Part shown: one piece after another, positions 1 to 10,545 of the stretch
Layout: each line of letters begins with the position of its first letter
Position numbering within the stretch: position 1 is the first letter of the stretch
Origin: DASZBX01 sp035943635
Lineage (GTDB): Bacteria > Actinomycetota > Actinomycetes > Streptomycetales > Catenulisporaceae
NCBI GenBank assembly: GCA_035943635.1
Contig: DASZBX010000071.1
Coordinates: forward strand, 1-64,000
Direction: 5' to 3'
DNA: 64,000 nt
The notes under the pieces: model-generated
What the model was told of the DNA's origin: nothing
What the model saw: only the letters and a program-made list of their open reading frames with translations
Databases searched by the model: none
Made by a program: the position numbers and the translations under genes

Positions 1-159
1 CGCCGTCGCCTGGCCGCACCGCACGCAACGGCACAGACGACCGAGTATGAGCCGTCCCGTGCGGCGCGCCCATGCTCGGCGCTGACCAGATTCGCCTCAC
101 CTACCAGCACAAACCGGCGGTCATGCCGTGGCCTTGACACATTCGCAAACACTGCCTAG
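1..159. repeat. MITE family A, copy 1 (cut by window start)
   Basis: This stretch matches 10387-10545 base for base in length (159 nt, no gaps) with only about four or five substitutions. It ends in CTAG at 156-159, the same end as the complete copy at 10344-10545. Only the right part is inside the window. It holds no credible gene. The terminal inverted repeat and CTAG flank, seen in the complete copy, point to a non-autonomous IS-derived element. The direction of the family is not defined. Confidence 0.8.
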
Positions 160-368
160 CCGTCAGGCTTTCGTTCCGCCGCGGATTCCGGCACCGGCGC
201 CGGGATCCGCGGCGCCCGGCACCCGTCCTGCCCGCATCAGGCCTGTCCCAAGTGTCCAGAATCTGACCCAGCGACACTAATGGCACGTATTCGTCGCGTC
301 GCACCGATCGCCCGGATCTATACTTTCCCGCGTCGAGCCGCACCTGCCGGCCGACCGGAAGGACGGCG

Positions 369-1586
369 ATGGCCGAGGTAGAGCAGCTGACCGCGCCATC
401 CGGCGGCGCGGTCGCGAGGCCGGCGGGCCGGGCGGCGCGGGCACGTTCGGCGTACACCTGGTTCAGGACCACCGGCTGGCAGCCGACGGCGGCGTGGGCC
501 GGGCCGCATCTGGCGCTGACCGCGCTGATGCTCGGGATCCTCTCGCATGCCGGGATGAGCCCGAACGCGGCGCTGCGGCACTGGGACGGCGACTGGTACA
601 TCGACATCGCCCAGCACGGCTATGTGCACAAGCTGTCGGTGCGTCCCGACGGCACACCGCACCTGATGAACATCGCGTTCTTCCCGCTCTATCCGTATCT
701 GATGCGTGTGGTGCACCTGGTGACCGGCCTGCCGGTCTCCTACGCGGGCGTGTTCGTCTCCTTCATCGCCGGACTGGCTGCCGTGGTGGGCATCTACTAC
801 CTGCTCAAGCCGTATATCGGGCCACGCGCCGCCATCGTCGCCTGTGCGCTGTGGGGTGTGGTCCCGTCCGCCTTCATCGAGTCGATGGTCTATACCGAGG
901 CGCTGTTCACCGCGCTGTGCGTGTGGGCGATGGTTGCCATGCTGCGGGAGAAGTGGCTCACGGTCTGCGCCCTGACCATCCTGGCCGGGTTGACCCGGTC
1001 GACCGTGATCATGCTGCTGCCCGTGGTCTGCGCGGCCGCGCTGCCGGCGATCGTCCGGGGGCGCGGCGGGTGGCGCGCGTGGGTCTGCCTGCTGGCCTCG
1101 CCGCTGGGGCTGCTCGCGTTCCTGGGTTTCCTGGCCGTGCGCTTCCACCGGTTGGACGCCTGGTTCTTCGCGCAGACCGCGCCCGGGTGGCGGTCCTCGT
1201 TCGACTACGGCCACTACACGCTGCATGTCCTGAAGAGCCAGCTGCTGTTCGAGGGCCTGCACGCGACGTCCTGGCTGCCGTTCCTGATCGCCACCGCGAT
1301 CCTGATCCCGGCGGTCTTCCTCACGGTCCTGATGGTCCTGCACCGCAGGCTGCCCTGGCAGCTGATCGCCTGGACGGTGCTGACCCTGGTGGTCGCCCTG
1401 ACCACCTCGGGCACCTACGGAGCCAAACCGCGGTTCCTGCTCCCCGCGGTGGCCCTGCTGGCCACGCCCGCGGCCGTGTTGGCCAAAGCCCGGCGCACCA
1501 CGCTCTACAGCGCGATGACCGGGCTGACCGTGCTCGGCGCGTGGATCGGGGCGTACTTCCTGGACTTCGCGCACTTCCCGCCCTGA
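369..1586 (+). CDS. PIG-V-like mannosyltransferase, integral membrane
   Basis: A 405-residue polytopic membrane protein. It carries HWDGDWYIDIAQHGY near residues 64-78, followed by AFFPLYPYL. This is the extracytoplasmic loop typical of PIG-V/GPI mannosyltransferase-2-like GT-C enzymes, where the acidic residue is thought to act on polyprenyl-phosphate-mannose. Many hydrophobic helices follow up to the C-terminus. The ATG is preceded by a GGAAGGA-type ribosome site. A possible -10 (TATACT) lies at 319-324 without a convincing -35. The gene converges with a paralogue at 1612-2814. The acceptor is unknown; a cell-envelope glycan or protein mannosylation role is inferred from the family only. 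Confidence 0.75.
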   Translation: MAEVEQLTAPSGGAVARPAGRAARARSAYTWFRTTGWQPTAAWAGPHLALTALMLGILSHAGMSPNAALRHWDGDWYIDIAQHGYVHKLSVRPDGTPHLMNIAFFPLYPYLMRVVHLVTGLPVSYAGVFVSFIAGLAAVVGIYYLLKPYIGPRAAIVACALWGVVPSAFIESMVYTEALFTALCVWAMVAMLREKWLTVCALTILAGLTRSTVIMLLPVVCAAALPAIVRGRGGWRAWVCLLASPLGLLAFLGFLAVRFHRLDAWFFAQTAPGWRSSFDYGHYTLHVLKSQLLFEGLHATSWLPFLIATAILIPAVFLTVLMVLHRRLPWQLIAWTVLTLVVALTTSGTYGAKPRFLLPAVALLATPAAVLAKARRTTLYSAMTGLTVLGAWIGAYFLDFAHFPP

Positions 1587-1611
1587 GCGGGAGCGGGAGC
1601 CGACATGACGG

Positions 1612-2814
1612 CTACGGGATGGCCAGGGTCGGGTGCCCGGTCATGACCGTCACGTAGCCCGCGTACCAGCCCGAGGCCACCGCGAGGACCCCGAGCAGCG
1701 AGTAGGCCAGGACGCGCCGCTCCGGCTTGGCCAGGTAGACCGCCGGGGGCAGCAGCAGCGGGAACAGGGAGAGCAGTTCCCGCGGCGAGGTCGTGTAGAT
1801 GTGCACGGTGCCGTAGACGACGACGCAGGTGATCAGCGTGTACGCGATCAGCGGCCAGGGCTGGCGGCTGCGGATCTGAATGATGACCATGATCGGGACC
1901 AGGACCAGGACGGCCGTCGTGATGGCCTTGGCCTCGGTGCCGTAGCCGTGCGAGAGGGTCAGGCCGTGGGCCAGCCGCGAGAACGTGCTGCGGCCCTCGT
2001 CGAAGTACGAGCCCCAGCCACGCCGCTGCTCCTTGAAGTAGCCGGTCAGGCTCTTGGTGCGCACCGCGACGTACGCGAAGAAGGCCACCAGCCCGGTCGG
2101 CGCGAGCAGCCCGCCGGCCCACGGCCGCCAGCCGTCCTGCCGCCGCACGACCGCCAGCAGCGCGGCCACGCAGACCACCACCACGACCGCCGACGCCGTG
2201 GGCCTGGTCAACCCGGCCAGCGCGGCGCAGAGACCGGCGGTCAGCCACCACCGGCGCAGCAGGGCGTACAGCGCCCAGATGCTCAGGGCCACCGCGAGGG
2301 TGTCCGCGTAGAGCATCGACTCGATGATCGCCGAGGGGGCGACTGCCCACAGCGCGGCGAGCACGACACCGGTCCGGGCGTCGTAGAGCAGGCGGCCGAG
2401 CTCGAACAGGCCCCAGGCCGCGGCGGCCGCGCTCAGCCAGGTGACGATCAGGCCGACCACGTTCACCGGCAGGCCGGTCACGTCGGAGCCGTAGTGCATC
2501 AGCTCCGGGTAGAGCGGGAAGAAGCCGAAGACCGAGCCGAAGTAGTGCGAGGCGACCTCGGTGTTGTAGCCGTAGGTCGCGATCAGGTGGTACCAGCCGC
2601 CGTCGACCGCGGTGAACAACGGCCGGCCGCGGTGCGCCTTCGCCCCGAAGGCCTCGGTGAGCAGGGCGTACCCGAGGCTGCTGACCACGCGTATGGCCAG
2701 GTAGACGGCCAGGGCGGGCCAGGCCCGGACCGCGGCGGCCCGGATCCGGTCGGCGGCCGGGCGCGGCGCGGCCGGCGGATCGTCCCGGACCTGGTTCTGC
2801 ACAACGCTTTCCAC
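1612..2814 (-). CDS. PIG-V-like mannosyltransferase, integral membrane (paralogue)
   Basis: A 400-residue polytopic membrane protein with the same family loop in altered form: VDGGWYHLIATYGY, then GFFPLYPELM. It is a diverged paralogue of the product of 369-1586, and only 25 bp separate the two convergent stop codons. The start used is a GTG with weak ribosome-site support, so the first few residues are uncertain. The N-terminus up to about residue 30 is hydrophilic and is followed by multiple hydrophobic segments. The substrate cannot be read from the sequence; lipid-linked mannose as donor is the family expectation. Confidence 0.72.
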   Translation of the reverse strand: MESVVQNQVRDDPPAAPRPAADRIRAAAVRAWPALAVYLAIRVVSSLGYALLTEAFGAKAHRGRPLFTAVDGGWYHLIATYGYNTEVASHYFGSVFGFFPLYPELMHYGSDVTGLPVNVVGLIVTWLSAAAAAWGLFELGRLLYDARTGVVLAALWAVAPSAIIESMLYADTLAVALSIWALYALLRRWWLTAGLCAALAGLTRPTASAVVVVVCVAALLAVVRRQDGWRPWAGGLLAPTGLVAFFAYVAVRTKSLTGYFKEQRRGWGSYFDEGRSTFSRLAHGLTLSHGYGTEAKAITTAVLVLVPIMVIIQIRSRQPWPLIAYTLITCVVVYGTVHIYTTSPRELLSLFPLLLPPAVYLAKPERRVLAYSLLGVLAVASGWYAGYVTVMTGHPTLAIP

Positions 2815-3307
2815 TCGTCAGTACCCCACTCGTCAATACCGCGGCCTCGTCGGCGATGCGCGCTTCTGCGGGACCAAGACTAGCGGTCGGCCGACGAGTC
2901 CCGGCCGGCCGGCCGCCCGTCGGCCGTACGGCTAAGTACGGCCGTCGCCGGGCCCGGCGACGGCCGCCGGGCCCGAGGCCGCAAACCATGGCGGGCGCGG
3001 CCATCGCCTTCGCCCAGAACGACGCCTCCCGCGCCGCCATCCGTTGCCGGACCCGGCGCGATGGCTCTTTCGCCACCTGCGCAAGACGACCAAGCCTGGC
3101 GAAGACTGGCGATACGTCGATTTCCGCTCGAAAGAGTGATGAATTACGCCATTCGACGGACTGAGCGCAGTCGGTCGCCTACGCTTGGCTATCGACCTGG
3201 GTGTGGCGCGCTCGGACCGGCGCCCGCCCGCCGACGGCGTTTCCGGCGACATCCCCCGATCGGGCCAGGCCCGGCCGGGCACTTCGAAACAGGGGTTGGT
3301 GTGCGCT
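2815..3307. other. Intergenic region, no gene seen
   Basis: About 490 bp between two divergently transcribed genes. I see no coding sequence with a good start, no tRNA and no strong hairpin. It must contain the promoters for the mannosyltransferase on the minus strand and the phosphatase on the plus strand, but I could not pick out convincing hexamers. Confidence 0.5.
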
Positions 3308-5152
3308 ATGGACCGGTTGGAAAGCTCCGCGATCTCCCTGCTCGCCACTCCCCACCAGCGGGCCCTGGCCGGGGCCGGCCAGGCCGGCGCGGCGGTCGTG
3401 ACCACCGGCCCGGCCTTCGGCGCCCGGCCGGGCGAGGGCGCCGGCCGGCGCGGGCCGGGCCGGCGCCGGGGCGCCCCGCGGGACCCGGCCGACGAGCTGG
3501 CCTTCCTGGTCGGCAGCACCCTGGACCCGGCGGTGACCGCGCAGGAGATCGTGGACCTGGTGGTCCCCGACTTCGCCGACTACGCCTCGCTGCTGCTGCG
3601 CGACGACGTGCTCAACGACAACGCCGGCCTCCAGCTGCGGCCCGGCCCGATCGCGCTGCGCCGGATGGCCCTGTCGGCCGGCACGCCCTCGCTGACCGCG
3701 CGGCTGCGGGCGGCCCTGCCGATGGGCGTGCCGGCCGTGATCGCGGCCGACTCGGCCTACGCCAAGTGCATGGCCAGCCGGACCGTGCTGGTCGAGCCGC
3801 AGTCCTGGCCGGGCACCGACCAGGTGGTGCCCGAACTGGCCCACGACGTGGAGCTGACCCGGCTGCTGAGCGGGCGGCACGGCGTCTACGCGCCGCTCGT
3901 GGTGGGCACCGGGGTGCTCGGGCTGCTGGTGTTCGCCCGCTGGCCGGAGACCGAGCCGTTCGACCCGGGCGAGGTGGACTACGCCGCGTACGTGGCCGCC
4001 CGCGCGGCCGTCTGGATGGACAACGCCCGCCAGTTCAGCCGGCAGCAGCGCACCGCCCTGGTGATGCAGCAGGCGTTGCTGCCGCAGAACCTGGCCGAGC
4101 CGGACGGGCTGGAGATCGCGCACCGGTACCTGCCGGCCAGCGAGCTGGAGGTGGTCGGCGGCGACTGGTTCGACGTGATCGAGCTCAGCGGCGGCCGGAC
4201 CGCGCTGGTGGTCGGCGACGTGATGGGACACAGCACGGCCGCGGCCAGCGCGATGGGCCAGCTGCGCACGGCCGTGCGCACCCTGGCCAGCGTGGACCTG
4301 CCGCCCGCGCAGGTGCTCACCCATCTGGACGACCTGATGCCGGGCATCGACGAGTCCTTGTTCGCGACCTGTATCTACGCGATCTACGATCCGACGACGC
4401 AGAAGTGCGTGCTCTCCCGGGCCGGCCACGTCCCGCCGCTGCTGGTGCTGCCGGGTCAGGAACCGGAGATCCTGCACCGGGTCGGCCCGGGTCTGCCGCT
4501 GGGGCTGCGGGTGGACTACAGCACGTACGACACAGTCGAGATCGACATGCCGGACGGCTCGCTGCTGGTGCTGTGCACTGACGGCCTGTTGGAGAACAAG
4601 AACCGGGACATCGACACCGGCCTGAACATGCTGTGCGAGAACACCGCGCAGTCCGAACGCCCGTTGCAGGACATCTGCAACCAGGTGGTGCACGAGCTCG
4701 ACCTGAGCAAGGATCGCGACGACATCGCGCTGCTGATAGCCCGCGCGCATCCGCCCTCGCACGGGTGCAGCGTGGCCTGGGACCTGCCCGCGCAGGCCGA
4801 CCAGATCCCGCGCTGCCGGCAGCTGGTCCGCGAGACGCTGGCCGGCTGGGGCCTGGGGCACCTGGTGGAGAGCGCCGCGCTGCTGGTCAGCGAGCTGGCC
4901 ACCAATGCGCTGGTGCACTCCGGCGGCAGTTTCCAGCTGCGGCTGCACCGCGGGAAGTTCCTGCTGTGCGAGGTCTGCGACAACGCCGCGGCGCCGCCCG
5001 AACTGCGGTCGGACGGCGCCGAGGACCCGGACGAGCCGGCCGAGGACGGCCGCGGCATGGTGCTGGTCGGCAAGATCTCCCGCCGGTGGGGCTATCGGCC
5101 CACCGCCGACGGGAAGGTCGTCTGGTTCGAGCTGCCGCTGGCCAAGCGGTAG
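3308..5152 (+). CDS. SpoIIE-type PP2C phosphatase with C-terminal anti-sigma-like ATPase domain
   Basis: A 614-residue cytoplasmic regulator. Residues about 40-240 form a GAF-like sensor region. The segment from QQALLPQNLAEPDGLEIA through VVGGDWFDVIEL and VVGDVMGHS is a SpoIIE/PP2C phosphatase core, with the metal-binding Asp residues in GGDWFD and GDVMGH. The last ~130 residues (LLVSELATNALVHSGG, GRGMVLVG) form a HATPase_c2 fold like that of RsbW/SpoIIAB. Such proteins usually dephosphorylate anti-anti-sigma factors and may also phosphorylate or bind partners, as in Streptomyces stress and differentiation switches. The ATG at 3308 is chosen; a GTG at 3299 lies only 3 nt after AGGGG, so the true start could be either. 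No cognate STAS protein lies nearby. Confidence 0.85.
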   Translation: MDRLESSAISLLATPHQRALAGAGQAGAAVVTTGPAFGARPGEGAGRRGPGRRRGAPRDPADELAFLVGSTLDPAVTAQEIVDLVVPDFADYASLLLRDDVLNDNAGLQLRPGPIALRRMALSAGTPSLTARLRAALPMGVPAVIAADSAYAKCMASRTVLVEPQSWPGTDQVVPELAHDVELTRLLSGRHGVYAPLVVGTGVLGLLVFARWPETEPFDPGEVDYAAYVAARAAVWMDNARQFSRQQRTALVMQQALLPQNLAEPDGLEIAHRYLPASELEVVGGDWFDVIELSGGRTALVVGDVMGHSTAAASAMGQLRTAVRTLASVDLPPAQVLTHLDDLMPGIDESLFATCIYAIYDPTTQKCVLSRAGHVPPLLVLPGQEPEILHRVGPGLPLGLRVDYSTYDTVEIDMPDGSLLVLCTDGLLENKNRDIDTGLNMLCENTAQSERPLQDICNQVVHELDLSKDRDDIALLIARAHPPSHGCSVAWDLPAQADQIPRCRQLVRETLAGWGLGHLVESAALLVSELATNALVHSGGSFQLRLHRGKFLLCEVCDNAAAPPELRSDGAEDPDEPAEDGRGMVLVGKISRRWGYRPTADGKVVWFELPLAKR

Positions 5153-5201
5153 GGCAATGTGCGGCATCGCGGGTGGCGCTGCTACGGTCGCCCGTTCGCC
5201 G

Positions 5202-5888
5202 TCACTGGTTCGGCGTGGCCCACGGGTCGGCCGGGTTGCCCGGCGCGGCGCCCTGGCCGGGCGCCTGCAGATACGGGTACTGCTGGGGGGCCTGCTGGTA
5301 GGGCGCCGGGTAGCCCGGGGCCTGCGGGTAGTAGGCGCCCTGCTGGTACTGCGGCGGGTAGGCGACCGGCGCGCCCGGGAGACCCCAGCCGGCACCGTAC
5401 GCCATCGGCGGGTTGTAGAACGCGCCCGACGCCTTCTGCCAGATCAGGGCGACCGTGATCAGCCCGATCAGCCAGCTGCCGACGTCGCAGGCGACCAGCC
5501 CGTACACCGCGCCGGGCACCTGGATCGAGAGCTCGTTGAGATTGTTCAGGGCCGTGTGGATGATGACGATGTCGAGGATCAGGCCGAGCGAGGCCAGGCC
5601 GAAGAACACGGTCCCGGTGACCCGGGCCCAGTTGTTCCCGTCCTGGTTCGACGCGGCCATCCACAGCCACAGGCCGGCGCCGAGCAGGCCGCCGATCATG
5701 GTCGCCGGGGTCAGCCCGCCGTGGTCCAGGGCGAGGAAGAGCACGACCTCCAGTCCTTTGACGCCCGCGCCGATCCGCATCAACAGCACGGCGCGCTGGA
5801 CGGTCGGCGGGATCCGGCCGGCGGCCGGAACATACGACGAAAACTGCGGGTCCTGCGAGAACTGCGGGTACTGCCCCGAAGCAGACAT
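5202..5888 (-). CDS. Membrane protein with Pro/Tyr/Gln-rich C-terminal tail
   Basis: A 228-residue protein. A short Gln/Ser-rich N-terminus (MSASGQYPQFSQ) precedes about four hydrophobic segments containing RIPPTVQRAVLLMRIG and NNWARVTGTVFFGL. The tail is rich in Tyr, Pro, Gln and Gly (PPQYQQGAYYPQAPGYPAP). The start is set at the ATG after AGGGGGATCCC, since the upstream in-frame Met has no ribosome site. It resembles the small actinobacterial membrane proteins with low-complexity cytoplasmic tails. It is paralogous to the next gene upstream (5994-6749), sharing GTVFFG and a similar end (ADPWATP). The function is unknown. Confidence 0.7.
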   Translation of the reverse strand: MSASGQYPQFSQDPQFSSYVPAAGRIPPTVQRAVLLMRIGAGVKGLEVVLFLALDHGGLTPATMIGGLLGAGLWLWMAASNQDGNNWARVTGTVFFGLASLGLILDIVIIHTALNNLNELSIQVPGAVYGLVACDVGSWLIGLITVALIWQKASGAFYNPPMAYGAGWGLPGAPVAYPPQYQQGAYYPQAPGYPAPYQQAPQQYPYLQAPGQGAAPGNPADPWATPNQ

Positions 5889-5993
5889 GGGATCCCCCTT
5901 GAGTTGAGACTGTGTCACTGCGAGCGTTCGACCCTGGTCGGGGAAAGCCCGCACCGCACAGTACAGCCGGCACAGTGGGGCGTACCAGGAATT

Positions 5994-6749
5994 TCACCTG
6001 GCAATATGCCGCAGACCGCAGTCGCCGCGGATGGTCCAGTCCTGCGGAGTCTGCCAGGGGTCTTCCGGCTGCGGCGCGGCGCCGGCGGCCGGGTCGGCCG
6101 GGTTCGGGTACGGATACGGGTACGGGTACGGGTACTGCGCCGGATGGGTGCCCGGGTACGGGTACGGATACTGGCCCGCGCCCGGGTACCCGTAGGGCGC
6201 GGCTCCCGGGGGCGCCCAACCGACCGGCCCGTACTGCAGTTGCGGCTGGTAGAAGGCCGACGCGGTCTTGTGCCACATCATCACGGTCGCATACAGGCCG
6301 ACCAGCCAGGTGATGACGGAGAAGATGACCGACCCGACCTCTGTCCCATGATCCGTGTGGAGACCTGCCGACCTGTTCAAGTCCCCGAGCGCGAACAGGC
6401 TGATCACCGAGAACACCGTGCCTAGGGAAGTGATCCCGAAGAAGACCGTGCCGGTGATCCGGGCCCAGTTGTGGCCGGCCCGGTTCGCCAGCGCCATCCA
6501 CACCCACAGGCCGAGGTCGATGGCCCCGCCGAAGATGCCCAGACCGTCGAGCGTCCCCACGCCGACCACTCCCGAGCCGGTCTCGCGCGCCTCGTACACG
6601 GACAGCGCCGCGCCCACGACCGACAGGGCCGCGCCGACGTACATCGCCATGACCGCCCTGCGCACGGCGGGCGGCTGCGTCCGGCCGGCGGGGAACCGGC
6701 CGGCCGGTGAGAGCGGGTCGAACTGCGGAACTTGGCCCGACACGGCCAT
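5994..6749 (-). CDS. Membrane protein with PYPYP-repeat tail, tandem paralogue
   Basis: A 251-residue paralogue of the product of 5202-5888. It has the order TQPPAVRRAVMAMYVGAA, NWARITGTVFFGITSLG, then a Pro/Tyr tail that includes PYPYPYPYP. Its start has a good AGGGGGATCGCC site. The paralogue ends soon after ADPWATP, whereas this one continues past EDPWQTP for about 15 more residues of unrelated character, as if an older stop codon had been lost. The two genes are 105 bp apart, so they could be separate units. The role is unknown; a membrane topology of about four helices is inferred from hydrophobicity. Confidence 0.68.
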   Translation of the reverse strand: MAVSGQVPQFDPLSPAGRFPAGRTQPPAVRRAVMAMYVGAALSVVGAALSVYEARETGSGVVGVGTLDGLGIFGGAIDLGLWVWMALANRAGHNWARITGTVFFGITSLGTVFSVISLFALGDLNRSAGLHTDHGTEVGSVIFSVITWLVGLYATVMMWHKTASAFYQPQLQYGPVGWAPPGAAPYGYPGAGQYPYPYPGTHPAQYPYPYPYPYPNPADPAAGAAPQPEDPWQTPQDWTIRGDCGLRHIAR

Positions 6750-6895
6750 GGCGATCCCCCTGTGGAATTCAACGCCGAAGAACGGTGGTGGCGGCCGCCG
6801 AGAGCGGCGAGCCGTACCGCACAGTACAGGCTCCCGTCCCGGCCCGGCCAGGGTTCACCCGGACCGGCCTCCTCAGTTCGCCGGATGCGCGCCGG

Positions 6896-8986
<2,091 letters not shown>

Positions 8987-9063
8987 ACCACCACGGTAGA
9001 CCGCGGGACCGACAAAGGAGCGATCGAGCAGGTCGGGCGCGGTTCTTTTCGGCGTGGAGGCGG

Positions 9064-9204
9064 TTATTCCAGCGCCCGGACTGCGGCTTCGCCATGGAGG
9101 TCGATGGCGATCTCGGCTTCGGGGACGTCGAGCAGAAGGGCAGCAGCCTCGCGCGCCATCGCCCGGGCCTCGTCAAGATCGCGCCCCTGGGTGAAGCCAG
9201 CGCA
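9064..9204 (-). pseudogene. HicB-like antitoxin, 3' relic
   Basis: Reading the minus strand up to a TAA at 9064-9066 gives GFTQGRDLDEARAMAREAAA followed by LLLDVPEAEIAIDLH. This is the C-terminal half of HicB-type antitoxins. Upstream of the GFTQG block the frame turns into unrelated sequence with no plausible start, so the N-terminal half is missing. It lies next to another antitoxin fragment on the opposite strand (9237-9410). The assignment rests on my memory of the family pattern. Confidence 0.55.
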
Positions 9205-9236
9205 GTTTTCCGGACTCGCGGGGAAGAAACAGGAAC

Positions 9237-9410
9237 ATGACTGGATACGTGCGCTGGCGGGACATCCGAGCCGAACACGTCGCCTCGGCCGGAGGCGAGG
9301 AGGCGGTGGCAGCCGGCAAGGCGGAGCTGTTGGCCGAGGTCGCAGCGCACCGGTCGGCCAAACTCCGCCCTGCTCAGGGCCTGCCCGAGACGCCCAACGC
9401 CGACCGGTGA
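9237..9410 (+). pseudogene. XRE-family antitoxin, truncated N-terminal fragment
   Basis: A 57-codon ORF with a good AGGAAC site before its ATG. Its middle reads AGGEEAVAAGKAELLAEVAA and then HRSAKLRPAQGLPE. Actinobacterial XRE antitoxins commonly have an AGGEEAV..L.AEV.AHRLAELRRARGLTQ helix leading into the helix-turn-helix. Here the sequence degrades just where that DNA-binding motif should begin (RPAQGLPETPN) and stops. It may be translated, but the DNA-binding half is absent. It is most likely a relic of the same decayed toxin-antitoxin locus as 9064-9204. Confidence 0.5.
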
Positions 9411-9466
9411 AGATCGCAGCCGCCGCCTGACCTGCCGCGTCCCGTCTTCCGCGAGCTCGCCGCCCG

Positions 9467-10228
9467 CTACTGCCGCTCCGCCACCTTGCGGAAGACCGGG
9501 CGCGGCAGGTGGCGCAGGCCGGCCATGACGAAGCGGAGCTGGGCGGGGACCCAGATCATTTCGGAGCCCTTGCGCAGGCCGGCCACGATGGCGTCGGCCA
9601 CGGCCTCGGGGGTGGTGGCCATGGGGCCCTTGTCCATGTGGGCGGTCATCTTCGACTCGACGAAGCCGGGGCGCACGACCATCACGTGGACGCCGGTGCC
9701 GTGCAGGGAGTCGCCGAGGCCCTGGGTGAACGCGTCCAGGCCGGCCTTGGTGGAGCCGTAGATGAAGTTGGCCTTGCGGGCGCGTTCGCCGGCGACCGAG
9801 GAGATCACGACCAGCGAGCCGTGGCCCTGCTTCTTGAGCGCGGTCGTGCAGACCAGGCTGGAGGAGACGGCGCCGACGTAGTTCGTCTGGGCGATCCGGG
9901 CGGCGGCGACCGGGTCCTGTTCGTCGCTGGCCTGGTTGCCCAGGACGCCGAAGGCGAGCAGCACCACGTCGATGTCGCCGCCGTCGAACACGGCGCTGAG
10001 GGTCTTGTCGTGCGAGTCCACGTCGTCGGCGTCGAAGGCCAGGGTGTCGACCTGGGCGCCGAGGGCGCGCAGCTGCTCGGCCGCGGCGTCCAGGCGCTCG
10101 GACGGGCGGCCGGCCAGGATCACCCGGCGGGTCTTGCCGGCCACCATCACGCGGGCGGTGGCCAGGGCGATGTCCGAGGTGCCGCCGAGGATCAGGAGGG
10201 ACTGGACGCCTCCCAGGGAGTCTTTCAT
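9467..10228 (-). CDS. dprE2: Decaprenylphospho-beta-D-erythro-pentofuranosid-2-ulose 2-reductase
   Basis: A 253-residue short-chain dehydrogenase that reduces the 2-keto intermediate to decaprenylphosphoryl-arabinose with NADH. It carries the nucleotide-binding GGTSDIALA near the N-terminus, the catalytic Ser in VVISSVAG, and YGSTKAG supplying the Tyr and Lys. The start is set at MKDSLGGVQ, preceded by AAAGGA, because the longer ORF has no family match. The identification is supported by dprE1 immediately upstream in the same direction. The usual tight dprE1-dprE2 junction is broken here by about 310 bp of mobile-element DNA. Confidence 0.9.
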   Translation of the reverse strand: MKDSLGGVQSLLILGGTSDIALATARVMVAGKTRRVILAGRPSERLDAAAEQLRALGAQVDTLAFDADDVDSHDKTLSAVFDGGDIDVVLLAFGVLGNQASDEQDPVAAARIAQTNYVGAVSSSLVCTTALKKQGHGSLVVISSVAGERARKANFIYGSTKAGLDAFTQGLGDSLHGTGVHVMVVRPGFVESKMTAHMDKGPMATTPEAVADAIVAGLRKGSEMIWVPAQLRFVMAGLRHLPRPVFRKVAERQ

Positions 10229-10299
10229 CAACGTGTCCTTTGCCGGGCTAAAAGAGGAGGAAGCGGGTGGGGGCCGGCGGCAGCCGGTGTACTGGCAGC

Positions 10300-10347
10300 C
10301 TAGTGCCGTGGCCGGGAACGTCTGCCCCGTCCCGGCCGCGGCGCTAG
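10300..10347. repeat. MITE family B, solo end fragment
   Basis: A 48-bp block bounded by CTAG on both sides. It begins CTAGTGCCGTGGCCGGGAAC and continues with a C/G-rich run, closely matching each end of the family B element at 37277-37459. Only one end is present. Its right CTAG is shared with the left CTAG of the family A element, so the two insertions are stacked at a single site between dprE2 and dprE1. Confidence 0.7.
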
Positions 10348-10545
10348 GCAGTGTTGGGGAATGTCTCAAGGCGCGAATCCGGTGATCGCCGTCGCCTGAC
10401 CGCACCGCACGCAACGGCACAGACGACCGAGTATGAGCCGTCCCGTGCGGCGCGCCCATGCTCGGCGCTGACCAGATTCGCCGCACCTACCAGCACAAAC
10501 CGGCGGTCATGCCGTGGCCTTGACACATTCCCAAACACCGCCTAG
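10344..10545. repeat. MITE family A, complete 202-bp copy
   Basis: Both ends carry imperfect inverted repeats of about 29 bp: CTAGGCAGTGTTGGGGAATG on the left, and on the right the complement of CTAGGCGGTGTTTGGGAATG. CTAG is at each extreme. There is no transposase and no convincing ORF inside. A second copy is at 1-159 with the same spacing. CTAG/YTAR target duplication is typical of IS5-superfamily elements, so a parent IS of that kind is inferred. The right-hand CTAG contains the TAG stop codon of dprE1. Confidence 0.85.

Noticed and set aside
3179..5395. A 738-codon open frame antisense to the SpoIIE phosphatase
   Set aside because: Low-complexity Arg/His/Gln/Ala sequence without domains, explained by the coding strand.
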